NCBI GenBank assembly: GCA_037903475.1
Contig: JBAJFG010000573.1
Coordinates: 248,001-312,000 of the forward strand
Origin: Ancylostoma caninum
Taxonomy: Eukaryota > Nematoda > Chromadorea > Rhabditida > Ancylostomatidae
Direction of reading: 5' to 3'
Length of the DNA stretch: 64,000 nt
Positions 10,815 to 23,348 of this stretch are shown here, one piece after another. The translations under genes were made by a program, and so were the position numbers. Each line of letters starts with the position of its first letter. Position 1 is the stretch's first letter. The notes below the pieces were generated by a model that worked only from the letters and a program-made list of their open reading frames with translations, did not search any database and had not been told where the DNA came from.

Positions 10815-12893
10815 TATGCCTAGTCATGTCTGAGGGAATTTGAAGGCAACTCTACTCGAACGCTGACCATTTTTCGGTTTCGTGATGTAGCCATCGAGCT
10901 TTGAACGCCTAGGCATCTCTGTTTTGAACTTATACAGTTTTTCCGGTTTCTGTCATCTATCCATCCGTGTGTGAGAAGGGCATTTCTCCTCATTCCAACG
11001 CCTAGGAATTTGGTGCATAAACAAATGCACTGACCACAAAACTCATATGAACACCTGGAGTTTTCGCCTCAGAGTTACAGGGCTGTTTAGTAGAATGGTG
11101 CACTATGCGATAAAATGGTGTCTGAGTAAAATGCTGGTGATTATTGTCTCTCCTTGTTAGTTGGAGTGCGCAGTGACTAGTGAGCTAGGTACCTCAGTGC
11201 TGCTTAGCAGGAGACTTGAATTGGACCCAAGCAGCTAACGTACAAATTTGCAAGTAGAATAACTGTTTCATGTCCGATGCATGAATTGACATAACATATG
11301 CATCCATTTTCGAGCTGATTCGGCTCCGCCGTTATGCTAAGCATGTTTTTCACATAGCCTCGCTGCTTGAGGAAGAGTGTTTCTCTCCATTCAATTTTGA
11401 GCCTGCTAGTTTTCTTTTTTTTTTTCTCCCAGCCACATAAATGAGAATGATCACATTTCCCGAGACGCCTCGTCGTGATTGCCCATCCGAACACATGACT
11501 CAGCAAGCATACCATGTAAAGTTCCGTGAATTCTCATCAGCCTGTTGTTGTATCGTCTACCAACTTTGCCTCCATGACTCTTCAGAGTCTGCAATATTTC
11601 GGTCAATGATCAGAAATATGGCACTGTTATGTAATTCCCACATATGTAATTGGGAGCAGTATAGCTGTTCTCTATATTTAAATCCTAGCACTGGCAAGGA
11701 TCGGTGCTTGAATGGCACCTTTACTTCTCATTTTCCACCATATGTGATCAATAATATACAAGCCGATGAAAGATAAAACGCTGATGACTAAATTCGTGGA
11801 GGTCTTAAAGGAAAAGACTTCTCAAGCATTAATTGGGAGGGGAGCGGCTGGGAGGGTGGGGGAGGGGGGGAGATGCGAGTTTCAACGGCTGCTCATCTTT
11901 TTGAATCATCATAACTCAAACTCAAAGCATCAAACTGCTTCAAAAAGTTAAGGCTGGAGTACTGCGCAGTACTGCGCAGTACTACATGGTAGGGGTTTTT
12001 TTATCGAATCGAATAAAATTAATAAATGAATCGAATATGTGTGGGAATGTCCGAATATTCAAAATTTCGGTGATGCAGTATTATTTTGAAATTCTAGTAT
12101 TCGAATATTTCAGGGCCAAAAATTTAAACATTTCGAATATTTCCGCTCCACAACTACGTACGCCTTGGCTTGAGCTGTACTCTTTCGTTAAAGAAGTGGT
12201 TGAATCGAAATCCTAGTCCGATTTGTCGCTCTAATGTAATTTTTTTTTCCAAGAACTTGTGGATATTTTTGTACGCATTCGCAAGTTGCGAACCTGCCAA
12301 GACCTAGAGTAACATTCCGCGAATTACACTGTTCACGACGAAGATGTGTCCAGTGAACCGCATAAGATTTTCTACGCACTTTAAAATCTAACACTTTCAA
12401 TTGACTTTCTGATCATATGATTTTTCTTGCAAAACTGACCGGAAGACAAACTAAGAACGCAAACCATCCTTTCCTACATTTAACCGATTTTCGACAACTG
12501 CTTCGTTGGAATTTTTCGTTGACAAAATATTTCGAGATCCTCTTATTAATTCTCGTGACATACACGAAAATCTAGTTTACAAGTTCCGTCTCACTGTTTC
12601 AATTAGCATATGAATGCAGCATATGTGTAAGTATGCATTTTAGACCGTGTGAACAGAACTAATAGTGAGAAACGGGGTCACAATTATTGCTTCGTTAGTA
12701 TCTCTTACCGTTTTTTTTGGAGATGGCTAAAAGCTTATTTATGATCATAGTAAGCGAACAAGGGTATCCGCTCTATCACGGCTCTTTTCGTTGAATTTCC
12801 GCGCAAGATATTAAGTCCCCTTCATCGGCTGACATCCATTTCGCGATCTTTTGAGAAATGTGTCCGTAGTGGAGTGTCATGGCTGTGAGTTGA
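10815..12893. other. No recognisable gene
   Basis: Short frames only. Notable items are a small direct repeat of TACTGCGCAG at about 11959-11982 and a TTCGAATA-rich patch at about 12003-12150 that belongs to a family found at four other loci. Confidence 0.5.
12003..12150. repeat. TTCGAATA-rich low-complexity patch
   Basis: Overlapping variants of TCGAATATTTC and ATTCGAATA. Related patches occur at 13735-13805, 36985-37140, 40750-40985 and 59345-59515. Confidence 0.5.
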
Positions 12894-13290
12894 ACTCCAA
12901 AACTCACCACCAGGCTTTGGGCGAGTTATGCCAGCTCACATCCAGGAAGTATAAGATAGCAGATCATTGCCAGCCACGTCACTGCTAGAGCGCGCTTGTA
13001 GGAACAGAGATCATCGCCCATTTAGGATCTGATCGCCTTCCCATGCTGTGGAAATAGTGCGAGAGGTGAGTAGACACAGAAATAGCGTCTCACTTGCCCT
13101 CTCCCACTATTTCCACAGCATGAGAAGGCGATCAGCTACTGACAGGGCGATGCTCTCCTCTGTTACCACATGCACGCTCTAGCAGTGACGTGACAATGGT
13201 CTGCTATCCTATACCCCATGGATGTACCTACAACATGGATGTGTGCTGGCATGCATAACTCGCCTAAAGTCTGGTGGTGAGTTTTAGAGG
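12894..13290. mobile_element. Foldback MITE (~400 bp, almost no spacer)
   Basis: The left half (about 12894-13085) is the diverged reverse complement of 13085-13290. Shared blocks are AAAACTCACCACCAG, GGCGAGTTATGCC, CACGTCACTGCTAGAGCG, GATCGCCTTC and ATGCTGTGGAAATAGTG. No coding capacity. The distal ends carry a further small hairpin made of GTGAGTT and AACTCAC. Confidence 0.8.
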
Positions 13291-14854
13291 ACAGATATTG
13301 TGTGCCCACACATCTAGGAGAGTGGGTACTTCGCATTACGTCGCTGTTTGCACAGCTATCGTCTCATGGCTCGTCTAGAGGTATTGACTGTAAAGCCCGC
13401 ATCAGAAAACGTGAATTTGCGTCCAATTGGTGAATTTTCTGAGAAGAGCAGTTTATGGGCGCCATCACAGAACATCTACACAAACAACATCTCACACGTC
13501 TTACCCAAATATCGAACAAATGAAGTTATGGGAAGAGGCTTTGGTGTTGGGCTGAAATGGAGAGCAAAGGATCCAGAAATATTCACCTAGCGCTAGAGGG
13601 CGCTAGATGCACCTCTGGCGTAGTTCGGACACAGATGAGACGTACCCGTCTGCGGCGTCGACGCTGTTCATGTGCGATCGCGCGGCATCCTCATCCATGG
13701 TGTACATACTGCACAGAATTGGGTTCTAATGGCGGAACATTCGAATTTTCCATTTTTTTTGAACTCGAGCGTTTTTGATTCCGAATATCGAATAAAAATT
13801 TGAATGTTTCAACATTGGAAGCCAATACAGTACAGTACAGAAGAGAAGAAGGGCTTCAGAGCTTTCTCAATCTCAGACATCTGAATGTATGTACTAAATG
13901 CTCGCCCCGAAGGAAATCCTCCTGAAGCAAGTGCATGCGGCCGACACGCAGATGAAGTGCGCATCTAGTATAAAATCCCCCTCGGCTTAGCGTAACTTAC
14001 AGTCGTTGCCATAGAATCTGAAAATTTTTGCGGGATTCGCATTCTTCGCGGGATTTTCGTATAACTTCCTTGAAAATGACTTGTTTTGAGAACAGAAAAA
14101 CCTTAGGTTTCCTTACAATGTCCTGCTTATGCATGCATGCCATCCTCTTCGAATTTCGTGTCAGCAAATATATATTATACCAGTCTGGCCGTCCGGCTAC
14201 CGCCGGACTTCCAGACTTCTTCTAATGCTCGCTTCGCTCGCATTAACTCATCTTGTAACCACACCAATATAACTTATTGTCATACCAATTTCTCTAATGG
14301 AAAAAGGACGGAAAATACAGCATCGCACTGCTTTCTCTTGTGCGCTTTCCTCTACGCTAAGAAATCCGCTATAGAGCAGTAACCTAGCCGACGACGTTAA
14401 CCTCCCGTCCTGGTTCACCTGCAGCTCTTCGTTGATTGCAACCACTAAGTGAGCTGCAATCACTAACTGAGCAGCTACATACGACCGATTGACCATAGGA
14501 TGATGACAGAAAATGATTGCCAGTTCTTGCATGTTATGGTTGGAAAAATGATTAGAGTTAGCATGCGTATAAAAGAGGGCAATGGGGTGTGGTTAGATAC
14601 AACTGAGAGGGAATCAACAGTGGAGAACTCGTCGTGTACTGCTTTTTTTTAACTGGTGTAGGTGCACTCCTCCAATGACATTAGACCCTGATAGGTGCCT
14701 TTGATGCTATACTGACTGCTATGCGCTGTATCGGATAGAGGTGCGCCGGCTACAGAAGTGGATATCCGCCGGCTGATGGGTTCAGCCGTGTGATAAGTGG
14801 ATTTCATGTGATCTCCCCCTCTTGACGCTTTCAAACTGTTAGAAACTGCCACAC
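13291..14854. other. No recognisable gene
   Basis: Contains a TTCGAATA-like patch near 13735-13805 and short unrecognised frames. Nothing else is supported. Confidence 0.45.
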
Positions 14855-15145
14855 CCTTATCACAGCGATGGACTCGTCTCCCCACTTCCTGGGATTCGCC
14901 GCTCCTTACTACAGCAGTGGACCCGCCTCCACCACTTTTGGGCGCCGGCGCACCGTTATCACAGCAATGGACCCGTCTTCCCCACTTTTAGGCGCCCGCG
15001 GGCCTTATCACAGCGTTGGACCCGTCCCCCCACTTTTGGGCGCCGCCTAGGCCTTATCACGGTGGTGGACCCGCCTCCACCACTTTGAGCGCCGGCGCAG
15101 CCTTATCACAGTGATGGACCCGTCTCCCCCCACTTTGGGCGCCGG
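14855..15145 (+). repeat. Minisatellite, type B (~56-60 bp unit, about 5 copies)
   Basis: Units contain CCTTATCACAG, GGACCCGTCTCCCC and CACTTTTGGGCGCCGGCG. The same family recurs inverted at 63585-63900. Confidence 0.85.
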
Positions 15146-15358
15146 CGCAGCCCTTCTCCATGGACTCCATTGACTGTTCGATCTCATCCCTACCCCACTC
15201 CACCACACCACACTCGTTCCTGCATAGCCTTTTATATGATCTCACAATCACGATCATTGACCAATCGTAGAATTTCGTAACGGTCTGACACACATACTTA
15301 CATACTTACATACATACAGACACACATGTAAACAGGCTAAGCCCGTTATTATATAGAA

Positions 15359-15359
<1 letters not shown>

Positions 15360-15394
<35 letters not shown>
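15360..15394. repeat. (TA)n microsatellite
   Basis: Uninterrupted TA run followed by a recurrent flank (CGCTAGAAAGTGGGGTGG and GCAGCCACT) that also follows or lies near TA or TG tracts at 18437-18500 and 63005-63110. Confidence 0.9.
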
Positions 15395-15397
<3 letters not shown>

Positions 15398-15939
15398 CAA
15401 GGTGATATATACTAGACGCTAGAAAGTGGGGTGGAGCAGCCACTCGAGGTATGTGCAAAAGATTCACACGTGCGAAATGCTTAGAAAATTAGCAAATAAG
15501 CGAAATTAATCATTAACTGAGCTCAAATTCAAAAACCTCCTCATAAGTTACGTATATTTTACGGATCTGGCCGCCTCTTCAACGTCGGGCTTGGAGTCTT
15601 CTCGTAATCCTAGCCTTGCTTGTAAGTTCTTAATCACGCACCTACATGTAAAGCTAATTTCCGATACAATGATACTACCTACTTTTTTGTCACATTTCTT
15701 ACATGCCTGTGGACCCGTTATGAGCGGCCACTTTCAACTCTGCGCAGGAGTATCTTTCACATGAGTTCATTTCTTGTGAACAACACTGTAACCAATGCCG
15801 TGTGAATAATCACCTAGAATGATTCCACGTTGTTGAGATAGTCCAAGTGGTGAGCTTCTGCTTCAATATACAGGGAGGAAGAAGAGGTGGTCGACTGAGA
15901 TAGGAATGAGCGCGTAGCGTGCCCCTACTCCACCGGTAG

Positions 15940-16560
15940 ACGTGCACCTTGGTGTTTTCCTCACTCCTGAGCCACGGCGGATCCACTCACCCGCCCCCGC
16001 CCACGTCCGCCACTGGTGGACCCGTATGCTGGCGTTTCCCCAACTGATGGGAATCACGCGACTCACTCTCTATCCATGCACCCGTATCCAGGCGCTTTCC
16101 CCACTTTTGGGCCAGGGAAGATCCATTCTCCATTCATGGACCTGTATCCTGGCGTTCCTCCCACTATTGGGCCAGGGCAAGGTATCCCAGCGCTTTCCCC
16201 AATATTGGGCCCCTGCGGACCTATTCTCCATTGATGGACCCGCATCCTGACGTTTTCCCCACGGTTGGGCCAAATCAGACCCGCTCGCAATCCGTGGACC
16301 CTCATGCGTTTTCCCCATAACTGGGCCACGGCGTAACTATTCTCCATCCGTGATCCATATCCTGGCGTTTTCCCGACTACTGGCCGCATGCAGACCCATT
16401 CTCCGTCTGAGGACCCGTCCACTGGCGTTTTCCCCACTACTGGGTCACGGCAGACCCATCCTCCATCCGTGGACCCGTATGTTGGCGTTTCCCCCATTGT
16501 TGGGGCACAGCGGACCCTTTCTCGATCAGTGGTTTCCTATCCTGGTGTTCTGGTGTTTTT
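15940..16560 (+). repeat. Minisatellite, type A (~60-bp unit, about 10 copies)
   Basis: Degenerate unit with GGACCCGTATCCTGGCG, TTTTCCCCACTACTGGGCC and CAGACCCATTCTCCATCCG. Because the unit length is close to a multiple of 3 and lacks stops, several frames stay open and give a false 20-residue periodic protein. Confidence 0.9.
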
Positions 16561-17639
16561 CCTGAACTAAGAAGCCCCGGCATATTTGCCCGTCATCAGT
16601 GCACCCGCACTACTTGTAAATCTCGAGAATAATGGAAGAAAGTTAGGAAACAATCAGTTTGGTCAATTGCATGTGCTTTCAGAAATGTCACAATTGCTTA
16701 GGATGACAGGTTCTTCATTCGTTCTTCTTGTGTATTGGATTGTACTGTCCTTCTTAGAAACAAACACTGATCCTAGGACTCCCTAATCTATGCGGGACTT
16801 CGGGATTAAGTGCGCCAAACGTACACTCTCACGTCAAGGACCGAGTGCAGCCATCGCTGCGCGAACTCTAGTGACCATTCGAGGAGAATCATTTCCAGTG
16901 CACCATAATTCTGCCGGACACCGCTAAAGCGCCAACAGAGGAGCTACTCTGCTCCGTACACTGCTGTTACGCAATGTCAAGTCGTTGTAAACATTCTCTC
17001 GCCCGGATATATATCCTCTTAACAAAGCACCGTAAGGGCGGCACTGATGGAAAAATGGATACAGTCTCCAATGATGAAAACGAGAGGTTTAGACAGCGCT
17101 TTCAGGGTTTCGTGGCGGGAGCCTACTCTAGCGGTCTCGAGCCCTCCGGGCGACAGAGTGTTTACAACGACTTGACGTTGCGTAACAGCAGTGTACGGAG
17201 CAGAGTAGCCCCTCTGTTGCCACTTTGGCAGAATCGTCCACACAAGGACGGTGCACTGGAAGTGATCTATCTCGCTTGGATGGATGAGCATCCTGAGAGG
17301 TCGCGCAGCGATGGGGCGCAGTCGGTCCTTGCCGTAGGAATGTTCGTTTGGCGCACTTATTCACGAGGTCCCGCAGAGATTAGGGAGTTGTAGGATCAGT
17401 GTTTGTTTTCAAGGACAGTACAATCCAACACACAGGAAGAACGAATGAAGAACGGGTCATCCTAAGCTGTTGTGACATTTCCTGAAAGCACATGCAATTG
17501 ACCAAACTCTGAATATTTCCTAACTTTCTTCCATTATTCTCGAGATTTACAAGGAGTGCGGGTGCACTGATGATGGACAAATGTGTTCGGGCTCCATAGT
17601 TCAGAAATAAAACACCATACCACCAGGATAGGAATCCAC

Positions 17640-18430
17640 CGATCAAAAAAGGGGGAAACGCCAACATACGGGTGATGGAGAACGGGTCTGCCCTGCCCCA
17701 GTAGTGGGAAGAACGCCAGTATACGGGTCCACGATGAAGAATGGGTTTGCCGTGGCACAGTAGGAGGGGGGAGATGAAACGCCAGGATAAGGGTCCACTG
17801 ATGGAGGATTGGTTAATAGTCGAGAAAACGCCAGGATATGGGAGCACGGACGGAGAAAGAACCCATCGTGGCCAATAGTAAGGAAAACGCCAGGATAAAG
17901 GTCCACAGATGGGGAACGGATTGGCCGTGGCCCTGTAGTGGGGGAAACGTCAGTATACGGGTCCACAGATGGAGGATGTGTTGGCCTTACTCGTGATGGG
18001 AAGAACGCCAGTATACGGGTCCACGATAAAGGATGTGTCTGCCGCGGCCAATAGTCGGGAAAATGCCATGATATGGGGGCACGGATGGAGGATGGGTCGG
18101 TCTGGCCCAGTGGTGGGGGAACGCCAATATACGGGTCCACAGATCGAGGATGGGTCGGCCTGGCCCAGTCGTGGGAAAAACGCCAATATACGGGTCCACG
18201 ATGAAGAATGGGTCCGCCGTGGCCAATTTTAGGGAAAACACCAGGATGAGGGTCCATGGGTGGAGAGTGGGTCTGCCATGGCCATTGGTAGGGAAAACAC
18301 CAGGGTAAGGGTCCACGGATGGAGAATGGGTCTGTCTCGGCCCAACCGTGGGGAAAACGTCAGCATACGGGACCACAGATGGAGAATGGTTCGGCCTGGC
18401 CCAGTAGTGTGGAAAAAAGTGATTATTCGC
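17640..18430 (-). repeat. Minisatellite, type A, inverted array (~13 copies)
   Basis: Reverse complement of the type A unit. The 204-codon minus-strand frame here (17643-18257) is a by-product of the repeat. Confidence 0.9.
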
Positions 18431-18436
18431 ACTATG

Positions 18437-18472
<36 letters not shown>
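18437..18472. repeat. (TA)n microsatellite
   Basis: Pure TA run separating the inverted type A array on its left from the recurrent GGTGGGGCAGCCACTTG flank on its right. Confidence 0.9.
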
Positions 18473-18476
<4 letters not shown>

Positions 18477-19225
18477 GTGGGGCAGCCACTTGATGCAGGT
18501 AGAAAAGCTTCACACATGTGAAATGCTTAGAGAACTGACAAAAAAGCTTCCAGATTCTTAATCACACATGTAAAACTATTTTCCGATACAATGGTACTAT
18601 CTACTGTTTTTTTTTGTCAGTGCATTCATTCAACGCCTATAGACCCGTCATGGCCAGCCACTCCCAACTCTGCACAGGTGTATCTTCCAGATGGCATAAG
18701 AACCTGTGTACAACTCAGCATAACCAACGTAGTGCGAATAATCTTCTTCACACTGCTGGGCCACTGCAGACCGTTATCCTGGTGTTTTCCCCACTAATAG
18801 CCACGGCGGACCTGATCCAGCTATGGGCCCGTATCCTGACGTTTCCCCCACGGTTGGACCAAGACAGACCTATTTTCCATCCGTGGACACATATTCTGGC
18901 GTTGTCGCTGCTATAGACTACGGCAGACCCGTTCTCCATCCGTGTACCCATATCCTGGCGTTTTCCCGACTAATGGCCACGGTGGACCCATCCTCCATCC
19001 ATAGACCCGTATACTGGCTTTTTTACCACTACTAAGCCGCGGCAGACCCATCCTCCATTCGTGGGCCCTCATCCTGGCGTTTTCCTTACTCTTGGCCACA
19101 GCAGGCCCATGCTCCATCTGTTGATCGGTATACTGATGTTTCCCCCGCTAATGGGCCGCGGCAGACCCATTCCCCATCTTTGGACCTTTATCCCGGGGTT
19201 TTCCCGACTATTGGCCACGGCGTAC
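18473..19225 (+). repeat. Recurrent flank plus type A minisatellite (array at about 18755-19225)
   Basis: The flank repeats that at 15405-15800. GTGCGAATAATC near 18732 mirrors GATTATTCGCAC near 18420, so the two neighbouring arrays are part of an inverted duplication. About 8 units follow. Confidence 0.8.
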
Positions 19226-19239
19226 CTGCTGTCGGGTGT

Positions 19240-21660
19240 ATACAACGAAGTGCCCACACCTGTACCGCCAGCCGCAATTAGTGGGTGCGGCGCCCACTAG
19301 GTGCCAGCTCATGAGCTGCGCTGTCACTGGCTGCTCCTACATGAGCCTTGCGCTGCGTGCGCCTCCTACTCCGCCCACTTCGCCGCGAGCGGCCCGCGCG
19401 CCGTGCTTGCATCGGCTTGCATTCTACGAGGAGGAAATTGCTCTTATTGGAACCAATGCGGGAAAGTGAAGCCAGGGAAAGCATTTCAGTGCGATTTAGT
19501 ATTGAACAAAGTATTTAGCAAGTGTTCAACTCAAATTTAACCCATTGAAGCCCACGCGCATTTTTGCGTGTCTGGCGCGTGAGACCAACGCTCCTTCCAG
19601 GAGTGCGGCGCCCGCCGAGTTTCATACTGTTGCGATAAGATAATTGGGAATAGGACGGATCTTTTTTGCGAAAACAACTCGAAATTAAGTTCTAAGATAT
19701 TTTTGTATCATCGGACCAGAAAAGGAGAGGATCTGAACCCTTCTGGATTTCATTGAGGGCGAAGGAAGTTTGCAAAGAGTGTTTTGAGTGATATAACGGA
19801 GTGTTCAGAGAGTATACATGTTCGTATGGCTCTAGCCTGGCGAATAAGAAGGTGCAGGATGTAACGAACATGCTTCTATGTAGGAAATGTGGCTTTCATC
19901 CGGATTATTTTCAACCACTACACAAGAAATGAAAAGCAATTGTTTTTGATTTTAAAATCCCATCCTTTTCATGATTGTCGCAATAAAGAACTCTTTCTTG
20001 AACCACAGTTGTTTTAGACCTTCTTAGGAAGAACTTTACCCATTCCGTATGGAAATACTGTGAAATTGTTCGAAAACAAGGTTCAGTATCTGATAAGAAG
20101 GGCGCCGCTCACCAGTAAGGCTAGTTTTGTCTAAATTTAATTCAAATTCAGTTTAGTCTGAATCAAACCTAGATTTAGCCAGTAGTTCTTGTTGTGCCGG
20201 TATAGACGGCACTCTCCTTAGAAGTAATCCAAAGTATCTAATCTAGTTTTGCATTGCCCAGACGAGGGCCATTGTTTATGACCTCACTGATATGTATGTT
20301 CATGGGCTTCGCCCCCATACTTCATGTACTATGCGTTACCACGCCCCTTTAATGTGAGCATTCTACCACATCACCGTTAGGTGCAGTCTGACGAATAAAG
20401 ATTCGTACCAACCGTGTAAAACACACGAAAGAGAGCCACCCATCCTCCCTAAACACAGGCGCCACCCAACCGCATAGTTAGCCACCACATTTTATGTGGC
20501 ATTGTGGTTGGTTTACCACCATACTGATTTTTTGAAACTTTGAAGCCAGCGCCAAGAAATGAAAAAAATAATTTCAATCCTTACACATCTGGACGTCCAC
20601 AGAAGTTAACAAATGTAAGCGAGTGCACTGAAAGTGGTACACGTTAACATGTTTCCACAATTATAACACACCATGTTATAATTTTTCGGACTTATAGGTG
20701 AAATTCGAAGAGATTTATTTTGTGAAAAGATATTCAAAGAAGTTGTGTTGAAGTGGGGCTTAAGACAGCTTTTAACTAATTTTTTCGTTGCTGCAACCAA
20801 ACGAACGCACCAATTTTTTGTTCATTGTAATTGATTTTAAGAAAACTTTTTAGGTGAAAGGTCTCTGAACTGGTGTTCCACCTAAAATTTAAGATAAATT
20901 TAGGGTTCGGATGATTCGGGAACAATATCTCCTCTCAAAATCAATAAATTGCGTTCTCATCTGACAGTTGGAGGAAGATTAAAATCTGTAATCTTACTAC
21001 ATAGTTTGAGCAGAATTCGTTCCGTACCAGCGACGCTGTGGGCACTGCTAGGTATTGATAGGTATTTCGAAGTGAATTTTAATTCTACTCTTATTTCGGT
21101 CCACTTTTTTCAAAGCAGTGAACTGTTGTCCAACCAAAGTCCAAGTTACAGCTATAAGTCCCCTCTGGTCACCTCATCTTCTGCAAAGTCCCCCATGCCT
21201 TGACAAGTTCTTGCCGAAGTCTGATTGTTGTTGCCGAAATCTGATTGTTGAAGAAGGCGAACAAGCTTCCATGTATTTGTCTATATATCTAATAATATGG
21301 AGATATTCTCAGAAGAATTTTTAAACCGTTTTCTCGATGACGTGGCCTGTTGGAACTTGCAGTTTCCTGAGTAAATCGCTGCAAAAAGCAAGGAAATCTT
21401 GAAAATCTGCTCTTTCGTTGGCTGTCTCTATCCCATCCCTTTTTTCCCAACGATTTTCGCTCCCATTTCCCCATTTTCAGCTTTTGCCGCGTTGCGGCGT
21501 TGCGATCGCCGCGCACGAAACCTGCGGGGGCTGGAGGGAGTCGAAGGCGCACGCAGCGCAAGCTCCGGCAGGGGCTGCCAGCGACAGCGCAGCTCATGAG
21601 CTGGCACCTGGTGGGCACCGCACCCACTAATTGCGGCTGGCGGTGCAGGTGTGGGTACCT
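19240..21660. repeat. GC-rich inverted pair (19240-19410 and 21525-21660) around 2.1 kb
   Basis: Shared inverted blocks: GCCAGCCGCAATTAGTGGG, AGGTGCCAGCTCATGAGCTG and GCGCTGTC. GCAGCTCATGAGCTG is itself a palindrome. The interior (19420-21520) is AT-rich with no recognisable gene. It may be a TIR element or two relics of the neighbouring foldback family. Confidence 0.6.
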
Positions 21661-22370
21661 CATTGCCCCCCCCCCCCGTGGACCCGTATGTTGGCGTTTC
21701 CCCCATTGTTGGGGCACGGCGGACCCTTTCTCGATCCGATTCCTATCCATGTGTTCTGGTGTTTCTTTCTGAACTATGGAGCCCCGGCACATTTGCCCGT
21801 CATCAGTGCACCCGCACTACTTGTAAATCTCGGGAATAATGGAAGGAAGTTAGGAAACATTCAGAGTTTGGTCAATTGCATGTGCTTTCAGGAAATGTCA
21901 CAACAGCTTAGGATGACCCGTTCTTCATTCGTTCTTCTTGTGTATTGGATTGTACCGTCCTTATTAGAAGCAAACACTGATCCTAGGCCTCCCTAATCTC
22001 TGCGGGATTTTGTGAATAGATGCGCCAAAAGTATATCCTCAAGGACCGAGTGCAGCCCATCGCTGCGCGACTTCTCAGGATGATTATCCATCCCTTCGTG
22101 GAGTATCACTTCCAGTGCACCGTGATTCCGTGAAAGTACTACCGAAGCGCCAACAGAGGGGCTACTCTGCTCCGTACACTGCTGTTACGCAATGTCAAGT
22201 CGTTGCAAACACTCTCTCGCCCGGAGGGCTCGAGAAGGGTAGGGTCCCGCCACGAAACCCTGAAAGCGCTGCCTAAACCTCTCGCTTTCATCATTGGAGA
22301 CTGTATCCATTTTTCCGTCAGTGCCGCCGTTACGGTGCTTTGTTAAGAGGATATATATATGTATATATGC
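21655..22370 (+). mobile_element. Third, short copy of the 15.4-18.5 kb foldback sequence
   Basis: One type A unit (21675-21740) is followed by the block matching 16560-17000, then the centre in the opposite orientation to 17010-17145, ending at a TA-rich tract (about 22350). Confidence 0.75.
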
Positions 22371-22759
22371 AAGTGAAAGTTTGTATGTGTGTTTTGTTTT
22401 TTGTGTGTGTTTGTGTGTATGTTCCTTACAGAAATTGCGGAGGACAAACCGATCCGGACCAAATTTTGCATACAGTCTCAAAAGGGGCCGTCGGAGGCTA
22501 TAGGCTACATTGCACCTGGGATTATCGATTGGTTTATCGATTATACCGATTTTATCGATTTTTCACTAGCTTTGTCCAGGGGTCGATGAGGACATGTCTC
22601 CTAGGCCGGTAGTAAACCCCCCATGTCGCGACATCCAAGATGCGAACACGTTGGCACCATGTTCGCGACATCTGCGAACACGTCGCGAGAATTTCGCGAC
22701 ATCAATGTGTGTTTCGCTGATCAATGTATCTCTGCTGAACTCTCTCAGCAGAGAACGTG

Positions 22760-22830
22760 CGCACATGGCCTAGTGGTTAGTGCGTTTGCCGCAAGAACCT
22801 GACACTGTTGTGATAGGTTCGCTTCTTAAG
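22760..22830 (+). repeat. tRNA-like fragment
   Basis: A box TGGCCTAGTGG at 22766-22776 and B-box-like GGTTCGCTTC at 22816-22825, with suitable spacing. No full cloverleaf. Confidence 0.45.
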
Positions 22831-23299
22831 CATTCCAAGTCTTTTGCAAAACCACAGCAAGACGTGTATCCTGTCTTTGAGAACTTTGTTTGTGGAGTAA
22901 GTGGCTACATACCCCTAATCAAATGAAACATTCACATATACTTCTTTCTCCACTTCAAATTTCGAGTAACTCCTAAGAACTCCATACTTCGCAAGTGTCC
23001 TTTAATCCATCCCCAGTACTTTGAAATTCTAGTTCGAAGTCCCTGCGAAAAAGCATTTCAAGCTGGAATGATCAGGCCCCACAAGTCAGCTGAATGTGAA
23101 GCTTTCGATCTGCATGGTCCATGCTCTTTCTGTCTTATCTCACACTTTTTCGCAACGTAACCGCTCCCCTTATCCTATTCGCCGAAACCTGTGAAAGGGT
23201 TACCTCCTTTGATTTGCGGATTCTTTGTCCGGATCATTTGACAACTATTTCACAGATCTCTTTACAATGAGAGTAGCTGGCTAAGAGCGTTTTTCGAAA

Positions 23300-23348
23300 G
23301 ATTTTCGAGAACCATCGAGTACGAGGTACTCGATGGTTCTCGAAAATC
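23300..23348. repeat. Perfect 23-bp-arm palindrome
   Basis: Arms 23300-23322 and 23326-23348 are exact reverse complements around a GAG spacer. Confidence 0.95.

Larger units (their letters stand above)
15400..18472. mobile_element. ~3-kb foldback element whose arms end in minisatellite arrays
   Basis: 16560-17010 is the reverse complement of 17145-17640 (shared blocks include TTACAA-flanked GTGCACCCGCA, GTCAATTGCATGTGC and GCAATGTCAAGTCGTTG). Outward of these inverted sequences lie ~60-bp arrays in opposite orientations (15940-16560 plus, 17640-18430 minus). The centre (about 17010-17145) is present in the opposite orientation in a third, shorter copy at 21655-22370, as expected for flip-flop of a foldback centre. 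No transposase was seen. Confidence 0.75.

Noticed and set aside
17643..18257. 204-codon open frame encoding 20-residue repeats
   Set aside because: It lies wholly in the ~60-bp minisatellite and several frames on both strands are open for the same reason. No start context or splice signals.
15940..18430. CRISPR-like appearance of regularly spaced repeats
   Set aside because: The units are contiguous, degenerate and tandem, with no unique spacers, and the host is a eukaryote.
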